From NCBI RefSeq assembly GCF_049999945.1, contig NZ_JBLYUB010000004.1, positions 1 to 64,000 on the forward strand: a DNA stretch of 64,000 nucleotides, written 5' to 3'. Below the pieces are notes generated by a model. That model had not been told where the DNA came from and searched no databases. It saw nothing but the letters and a program-made list of their open reading frames with translations. The number at the start of each line of letters is the position of its first letter. The first letter of the stretch is position 1. Source of the DNA: Planosporangium spinosum (lineage in GTDB: Bacteria > Actinomycetota > Actinomycetes > Mycobacteriales > Micromonosporaceae). The position numbers and the translations under genes are program-made. Positions 59,955 through 64,000 of this stretch are shown here, piece by piece.

Positions 59955-59986
59955 GGGAGCCGGTGAACACGACCGGCTCGTCGGGC
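59919..59986. repeat. 34-bp perfect tandem duplication at the 5' end of the broken gene
   Basis: Units 59919-59952 and 59953-59986 (starting ACGGGAGCCGGTGAACACGA) are identical. 34 is not a multiple of three, so the outer copy carries the gene's start codons out of frame. Confidence 0.9.
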
Positions 59987-60090
59987 ACGGCGGACACGGC
60001 TGATCCGGGAGGGGTGCGGCGGGACGTGCCGGCTTGGTCCCACGGAAGGGCGAAGGGCCGGCGGGCGGTGTCCCGAGATCACGCAGCGGA

Positions 60091-60102
60091 TAAATTGGCC
60101 AG
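60091..60102 (+). promoter_or_regulatory. -10 box directly before the FAH hydrolase start
   Basis: TAAATT at 60091-60096, then six bases to ATG 60103. With no ribosome site in between, the transcript is probably leaderless. Confidence 0.5.
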
Positions 60103-60918
60103 ATGCGTATCGCTCGTTTCGCCCACGCCGGTGGGATGTCGTTCGGAGTCGTCGAAGGTGAACCCGCGGCCGGCACGGAGGCGTTGACCGTGGCCCAGGT
60201 CGAGGGCCACCCGTTCGGGGAGATCCGGTTCACCGGGGAGCGCTGGGCGCTCGCCGACGTACGTCTATTGTCGCCCATCCTGCCGAGCAAGGTGGTCGCG
60301 ATCGGCCGCAACTACGCCGAGCACGCCGCCGAATTCGGCAACGAGGTACCGGCCGAGCCGCTGATTTTCCTCAAGCCCACGACCTCCGTGATCGGCACCG
60401 GTGACGTGGTACGGCTGCCGGAGCAGTCCAAGCAGGTCGAGCACGAGGCCGAGCTCGCCGTGGTGATCGGTGCCTCGGGGGCCCGCCGCGCCGACCGGGC
60501 GGCCGCCGAACGGGCCATCTTCGGGTACACCTGCGCCAACGACGTGACCGCGCGTGATCTCCAGCGCAAGGACGTCCAGTTCACCCGGGCCAAGGGGTTC
60601 GACTCATTCTGTCCGCTCGGCCCGTGGATCGTCACCGGGGTTGACGCGTCCGACCTGGAGGTGCGCTGCGAGGTGCTGCCCGCCGGCTCACCGCCCGGCG
60701 CCGAGGCGGAGGTCCGCCAGCTCGGTCGGACCAGCCAGATGATCTTCGACCCGGTCACACTTGTGTCATATGTGTCACACGTGATGACGCTGCTGCCTGG
60801 CGACGTGATCCTCACCGGCACGCCGTCCGGTGTGGGGCCGATCGTGGACGGCGACACCGTCAACGTGACAATTTCGCAGGTGGGGACGCTGACGAACCGG
60901 GTTGTGGCGGTCGAGTAG
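60103..60918 (+). CDS. Fumarylacetoacetate hydrolase family protein
   Basis: A 271-residue FAH-fold enzyme that cleaves or decarboxylates a beta-keto acid such as oxaloacetate, acylpyruvate or a similar compound. Family motifs are VVAIGRNYAEHAAEFGNEVP, LIFLKPTTSVIG, VEHEAELAVVIG (metal Glu), GYTCANDVTARDLQ (metal Asp), FDSFCPLGPWIV and ILTGTPSGVGP. It is of the bacterial FAHD1-like short type. In many actinobacteria this gene precedes gltX; here two tRNA genes follow instead. Confidence 0.88.
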   Translation: MRIARFAHAGGMSFGVVEGEPAAGTEALTVAQVEGHPFGEIRFTGERWALADVRLLSPILPSKVVAIGRNYAEHAAEFGNEVPAEPLIFLKPTTSVIGTGDVVRLPEQSKQVEHEAELAVVIGASGARRADRAAAERAIFGYTCANDVTARDLQRKDVQFTRAKGFDSFCPLGPWIVTGVDASDLEVRCEVLPAGSPPGAEAEVRQLGRTSQMIFDPVTLVSYVSHVMTLLPGDVILTGTPSGVGPIVDGDTVNVTISQVGTLTNRVVAVE

Positions 60919-61004
60919 CCGGGTCCGCCACGCCGATTCGGGGATCCGATTTGGCGGTGCGAATCGCGTCGGGTAATGTTCATCCCCGGTGCGGCAAGCA
61001 CCGA

Positions 61005-61076
61005 TGGGGTATGGGGTAATTGGCAGCCCAACGGATTCTGGCTCCGTTAGTCTAGGTTCGAGTCCTGGTACCCCAG
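61005..61076 (+). tRNA. tRNA-Gln (anticodon CTG)
   Basis: A 72-nt cloverleaf. Acceptor TGGGGTA (61005-61011) pairs with TACCCCA (61069-61075). The anticodon stem ACGGA/TCCGT encloses loop TTCTGGC with anticodon CTG. The T arm has GGTTCGAGTCC. The discriminator is G, and CCA is not encoded. Confidence 0.92.
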
Positions 61077-61080
61077 CACT

Positions 61081-61098
61081 GTCGATGCTCGCATCGAC
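61081..61098. other. Hairpin between the two tRNA genes
   Basis: GTCGATGC-TC-GCATCGAC, a perfect 8-bp stem, lies in the 27-nt spacer between the tRNAs. It may guide processing of a joint transcript or be an attenuation remnant. Confidence 0.5.
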
Positions 61099-61103
61099 GT
61101 CCT

Positions 61104-61176
61104 GGCCCCGTCGTCTAGCGGCCTAGGACGCCGCCCTCTCAAGGCGGTAGCGCCGGTTCGAATCCGGTCGGGGCTA
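61104..61176 (+). tRNA. tRNA-Glu (anticodon CTC)
   Basis: A 73-nt cloverleaf. Acceptor GGCCCCG (61104-61110) pairs with CGGGGCT (61169-61175, one G-U). Anticodon stem CCGCC/GGCGG with loop CTCTCAA gives anticodon CTC. The T arm GGTTCGAATCC is standard, and the discriminator is A. CCA is not encoded. Confidence 0.93.
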
Positions 61177-61182
61177 CAAGCA

Positions 61183-61219
61183 AGGCCCGCGCCACCCTCC
61201 GGGGTGGTGCGGGCCTTTT
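61183..61219 (+). terminator. Terminator after tRNA-Glu
   Basis: Arms 61183-61197 and 61202-61216 (15 bp, one G-U) enclose TCCG-type loop bases, followed by TTTT (61216-61219). It starts 7 bp after the tRNA and fits a classic intrinsic terminator. Confidence 0.88.
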
Positions 61220-61220
61220 G

Positions 61221-61400
61221 CTGTGCCCGGGTGGAGTCGTGGGGCCGCTGTGGTTGCTGTGCCGTGCCCGGGTGGAGTCGCCGGGCCGCTGTGGTTGCTG
61301 TGCCCGGGTGGAGTCGCCGGGCCGCTGTGGTTGCTGTGCCCGGGTGGAGTCGTGGGGCCGCTGTGGTTGCTGTGCCGTGCCCGGGTGTGGGTTGCTGTGC
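61221..61400. repeat. Tandem array of about 36-43 bp units next to tRNA-Glu
   Basis: At least four copies of CCCGGGTGGAGTCG-nn-GGGCCGCTGTGGTTGC, two of them with an extra TGTGCCG linker, then a partial copy ending GTGTGGGTTGC. Unit lengths vary between 36 and 43 bp. Confidence 0.85.
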
Positions 61401-61455
61401 CTCCGGTCGCTATCTGGCCGCCCGGGTGTCCGAACGCCCCGCGTTCCGCAACCTC

Positions 61456-61533
61456 AAGATCCGCGCAATGTCGCGAACATTGCTGTCTCGGCGACGGTGG
61501 TAGCAGCAATGTTCGCGACATTGCACGGATCTT
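61456..61533. repeat. Dispersed palindromic repeat, copy 2
   Basis: Arms 61456-61485 (AAGATCCGCGCAATGTCGCG first) and 61504-61533 match as inverted repeats in 29 of 30 positions around an 18-nt loop. Same family as the element at 8980-9057. Confidence 0.88.
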
Positions 61534-61612
61534 GAGGGCGTGACGACGGCAGGGTGCGCGGCAACGGCGCGGGTGCGGGCGCGTGGTGGGCGGGCCGGCG
61601 CTGTGAGCTGGC

Positions 61613-62299
61613 TTACAGCCCCGACAGGCGCTGGCCGGCACGGACCACGGCCATCGCGTGCCGGTCGCCGGGCCGGCGTCCCAGGCGCTCGATCGGCCCG
61701 GAGATGCTGATCGCGGCGATCACCCGGCCGGTCCGGTCGCGGATCGGCGCTGAGACGCTCGCCACACCCGGCTCGCGCTCGGCGACGCTCTGTGCCCAGC
61801 CGCGGCGGCGTACCTCGGCCAGGGTGCGGCCGGTGAACTTGCAGCGGGGCAGCAGTGGCATCACGGCCTCGGGGGGCTCCCAGGCCAGTAACACCTGGGC
61901 GGCCGACCCCGCCGTCATCGGCAGGACAGAGCCGACCGGCACGGTGTCGCGCAGGCCGCTGGAGCGCTCGGCGGCCGCGACGCAGAGCCGCTCGTCTGCG
62001 CGGCGCAGGTAGAGCTGGGCGCTCTCGCCGGTGGTGTCCCGCAGTGCGGTCAGCATCGGCTCGGCGGCGGTCAGCAGGACGTCGGGGGCGGCGTTGGCGA
62101 GTTCGCCGAGCCGCGGCCCGGGCCGCCAGCGCCCCTGGGTGTCGCGGACGAGCATCCGGTGAATTTCCAGCGCCTGCGCGAGCCGATGTGCCGTGGCCCG
62201 GGGAAGCTTGGTGCGATCGACGAGTTCGGCCAGGCTGGCCCCGTCCACGCAGGCGGACAGGATGACCACCGCCTTGTCGAGTACGCCCACACCGCTCAT
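61613..62299 (-). CDS. ndgR: IclR-family regulator NdgR/LtbR
   Basis: A 228-residue IclR regulator. It starts MSGVGVLDKAVVILSACV, the characteristic NdgR opening, with a winged HTH over residues about 5-65 and a ligand domain (SAQLYLRRADERLCVAAAERSSGLRDTVPVGS). It is divergent from leuCD, as are NdgR in Streptomyces and LtbR in Corynebacterium, which control leuCD in response to amino acids. I chose ATG 62299 by homology to the family start; GTG 62311 is possible. It should bind in the 49-bp gap. Confidence 0.88.
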   Translation of the reverse strand: MSGVGVLDKAVVILSACVDGASLAELVDRTKLPRATAHRLAQALEIHRMLVRDTQGRWRPGPRLGELANAAPDVLLTAAEPMLTALRDTTGESAQLYLRRADERLCVAAAERSSGLRDTVPVGSVLPMTAGSAAQVLLAWEPPEAVMPLLPRCKFTGRTLAEVRRRGWAQSVAEREPGVASVSAPIRDRTGRVIAAISISGPIERLGRRPGDRHAMAVVRAGQRLSGL

Positions 62300-62348
62300 A
62301 CTGTGTCCCACGAACCGAAACTTACCTCCCAAACTTTAGGATGTCCAG
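62300..62348. promoter_or_regulatory. ndgR-leuC divergent control region
   Basis: A 49-bp gap, AT-richer than its surroundings. TAGGAT (62337-62342) lies 6 nt before the leuC ATG, so leuC is probably leaderless. GGGAGG on the minus strand near 62327-62333 is too far from the ndgR ATG for a standard site. The region must hold the NdgR operator, but no clear palindrome is seen. Confidence 0.55.
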
Positions 62349-63758
62349 ATGCTGGGAGAAGCACCACGCACCCTGTCCGAGAAGGTGTGGGACGCGCACG
62401 TCGTCCGTTCGGCCGATGGCGAGCCCGACCTTCTGTACATCGATCTCCACCTGCTGCACGAGGTGACGAGTCCGCAGGCGTTCGACGGCCTGCGGGTGGC
62501 CGGTCGTCAGGTCCGCCGGCCCGATCTCACGCTCGCCACCGAGGACCACAACACGCCGACCGACAACCTGATCACGATCGCGGACCCGGTCAGCCGTACC
62601 CAGATCGAGACCCTGCGCAAGAACTGTGCCGAGTTCGGCGTCCGGCTGCACCCGCTCGGCGACGCCCAGCAGGGCATCGTGCACGTCATCGGGCCACAGC
62701 TGGGGGTGACCCAGCCCGGTATGACCATCGTCTGTGGCGATTCGCACACCGCCACCCATGGCGCGTTCGGCGCGCTCGCGTTCGGTATCGGTACCAGTGA
62801 GGTCGAGCACGTCCTGGCGACCCAGACGCTGCCGCAGCACAAGCCGAAGACCATGGCGGTCAACGTGACCGGCGAGCTGCCGGTCGGGGTGACCGCCAAG
62901 GACCTGATCCTCGCGCTCATCGCGAAGGTGGGCACCGGCGGCGGGCGCGGTCACATCGTCGAGTACCGCGGGCCGGCCATCGAGAAACTCTCGATGGAGG
63001 GCCGGATGACCATCTCGAACATGTCCATCGAGTGGGGCGCCAAGGCTGGCCTGATCGCGCCGGACGAGGTCACGTTCGCCTACCTCAAGGACCGCCCGCA
63101 CGCGCCCAAGGGCGAGGACTGGGACCGCGCGGTGGAGTACTGGCGGTCCTTGCGTACCGACGAGGGCGCCACCTTCGACACCGAGGTGACCATCGACGCG
63201 AGCGCGGTCACCCCGTTCGTCACGTGGGGTACCAACCCCGGCCAGGGCGCGCCGCTCGACGCGGTCGTACCCGACCCGGCGAGCCTCACCGACGAGGTCG
63301 AGCGGACCGCCGCGGAGCGGGCCCTGGAGTACATGGACCTCCGGCCCGGAACGGCGCTGCGCGACGTCGCCGTGGACGTGGTGTTCCTCGGTTCGTGCAC
63401 CAACGGCCGGATCGAGGACCTGCGCGCGGCGGCCGAGGTGCTGCGCGGGCGCAAGGTCGCCGACGGCGTACGGATGATGGTCGTCCCGGGGTCGGCCGCG
63501 GTGCGCGCGGCGGCCGAATCCGAGGGCCTGCACGAGGTCTTCACCGCCGCCGGTGCGGAGTGGCGCTTCGCCGGGTGCTCGATGTGCCTGGGGATGAACC
63601 CGGACACGCTCAAGCCGGGGCAGCGTTCGGCCTCCACCTCCAACCGTAACTTCGAGGGCCGGCAGGGCCGCGGTGGGCGTACCCACCTGGTGTCCCCGCC
63701 CGTCGCGGCCGCGACCGCGGTGACCGGACGGCTGACCGCACCCGCCGATCTGAGCTGA
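62349..63758 (+). CDS. leuC: 3-isopropylmalate dehydratase large subunit
   Basis: LeuC, 469 residues, an aconitase-family [4Fe-4S] enzyme that isomerises isopropylmalate and, with CimA, citramalate. DHNTPT, CGDSHTATHGAFGALAFGIGTSEVEHVLATQ and the Cys ligands in FLGSCTNGRIEDLR and AGCSMCLGMNPD are all present. Ends normally and is followed by leuD after 10 bp. ATG 62349 has no ribosome site but follows a -10 box. Confidence 0.96.
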   Translation: MLGEAPRTLSEKVWDAHVVRSADGEPDLLYIDLHLLHEVTSPQAFDGLRVAGRQVRRPDLTLATEDHNTPTDNLITIADPVSRTQIETLRKNCAEFGVRLHPLGDAQQGIVHVIGPQLGVTQPGMTIVCGDSHTATHGAFGALAFGIGTSEVEHVLATQTLPQHKPKTMAVNVTGELPVGVTAKDLILALIAKVGTGGGRGHIVEYRGPAIEKLSMEGRMTISNMSIEWGAKAGLIAPDEVTFAYLKDRPHAPKGEDWDRAVEYWRSLRTDEGATFDTEVTIDASAVTPFVTWGTNPGQGAPLDAVVPDPASLTDEVERTAAERALEYMDLRPGTALRDVAVDVVFLGSCTNGRIEDLRAAAEVLRGRKVADGVRMMVVPGSAAVRAAAESEGLHEVFTAAGAEWRFAGCSMCLGMNPDTLKPGQRSASTSNRNFEGRQGRGGRTHLVSPPVAAATAVTGRLTAPADLS

Positions 63759-63768
63759 GGAAAAGAAC

Positions 63769-64000
63769 ATGGAGAAGTTCACCGTTCACAGCGGTACCGC
63801 GGTGCCGCTGCGCCGTTCCAATGTGGACACCGACCAAATCATCCCGGCGGAGTACCTGAAGCGGGTCACCAAGACCGGCTTCGCCGACGGTCTGTTCAAC
63901 GCGTGGCGCGCGGATCCCGGTTTCGTGCTCAACAATCCGGCCCATGCCGGCGCCACGATCCTCGTCGCGGGCCCGGAGTTCGGCACCGGGTCATCGCGTG
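63769..64000 (+). CDS. leuD: 3-isopropylmalate dehydratase small subunit (cut by window end)
   Basis: The first 77 residues of LeuD: MEKFTVHSGTAVPLRRSNVD, then TDQIIPAEYLKRVTKTGF and FGTGSSR, the swivel-domain motifs. ATG 63769 follows GAGGAAAAGAAC. The rest lies beyond the window. Confidence 0.93.
   Translation, partial: MEKFTVHSGTAVPLRRSNVDTDQIIPAEYLKRVTKTGFADGLFNAWRADPGFVLNNPAHAGATILVAGPEFGTGSSR

Larger units (their letters stand above)
61177..61612. other. 436-bp gene-free, repeat-filled region between tRNA-Glu and ndgR
   Basis: Apart from the terminator, it holds a roughly 180-bp tandem repeat array and a dispersed palindrome. Frames are open on the plus strand only because of the repeats (translated repeats of the kind WLLCPGGV), so I do not call a gene. 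Confidence 0.7.

Noticed and set aside
61204..61543. Three overlapping plus-strand open frames after tRNA-Glu
   Set aside because: They are translated tandem repeats and the dispersed palindrome; no ribosome site or conserved domain.
1..64000. Mobile elements, prophage or plasmid functions
   Set aside because: I looked for transposase, integrase, phage and partition motifs in the listed genes and found none.

Overview
The window is high-GC actinobacterial chromosome, most likely from a Micromonosporaceae genome (Micromonospora/Actinoplanes-like). The evidence is the GC-rich codon use with many GTG starts, the gene order iscS-mnmA-metE-like-(mmpL)-ligA-gatCAB, actinobacterial attenuators in front of branched-chain amino acid genes, an NdgR-type regulator divergent from leuCD, and GC-rich palindromic intergenic repeats. 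No transposase, phage gene, CRISPR array or plasmid function is visible. It reads as chromosomal core with accessory genes at about 48.9-60.1 kb.

Layout. 0-5 kb: a GH3 glycosidase divergent from a ROK regulator with a palindromic operator between them, then a lone ABC ATPase and two small membrane proteins. 5-12.1 kb: an acyl-CoA/thiamine-diphosphate enzyme stretch (enoyl-CoA hydratase, IlvX-like enzyme), a phosphonatase-like HAD hydrolase, repeat-rich DNA with two DUF202 proteins, and etfBA. 12.2-25.1 kb: tRNA and genome maintenance (cysteine desulfurase, mnmA, metE-like, a MazF-fold membrane protein, an MMPL transporter, ligA, Nudix, gatCAB). 25.1-32.6 kb: metallophosphoesterase and sugar dehydrogenase pair, a hydroxyacid dehydrogenase, a PH-domain protein, and a three-gene unit of beta-propeller, ubiquitin-fold protein and membrane protein. 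32.7-48.9 kb: branched-chain amino acid genes (ilvD, ilvBNC, leuB, ilvE, cimA) with serA, a GGDEF-EAL protein and a GDSL esterase. 48.9-60.1 kb: accessory block (EEP phosphatase, endonuclease V, Cys-rich small protein, two giant LuxR/LAL regulators, DUF1345, putative glycosylase, SdhL-like dehydrogenase, a broken PH-like gene). 60.1-64 kb: FAH hydrolase, tRNA-Gln(CTG), tRNA-Glu(CTC), ndgR and leuCD (leuD cut by the window end).

How the genes work together. CimA, LeuCD and LeuB can make 2-oxobutyrate from pyruvate and acetyl-CoA, and IlvBN, IlvC, IlvD and IlvE then complete isoleucine and valine. All of these are present; leuA is not in the window. Two of the transcription units (ilvBNC and cimA) have near-identical attenuator leaders: a -10 box 7 nt before a short Val/Leu/Ile-containing ORF, a shared CCTAGCGCGCC element over the leader stop codon, a competing hairpin, and a terminator with a T-run. 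GatCAB is consistent with the tRNA-Gln and tRNA-Glu genes downstream, and IscS with MnmA for tRNA 2-thiolation.

Recurring oddities are short tandem duplications at gene 3' ends that often include the stop codon, a tandem 80-bp unit between ilvB and ilvN that encodes two overlapping micro-ORFs, a palindromic repeat present at both ends of the window, and many starts placed 6-8 nt after a TANNNT-like box (probable leaderless transcripts). All identifications are from reading sequence; no database search was run.
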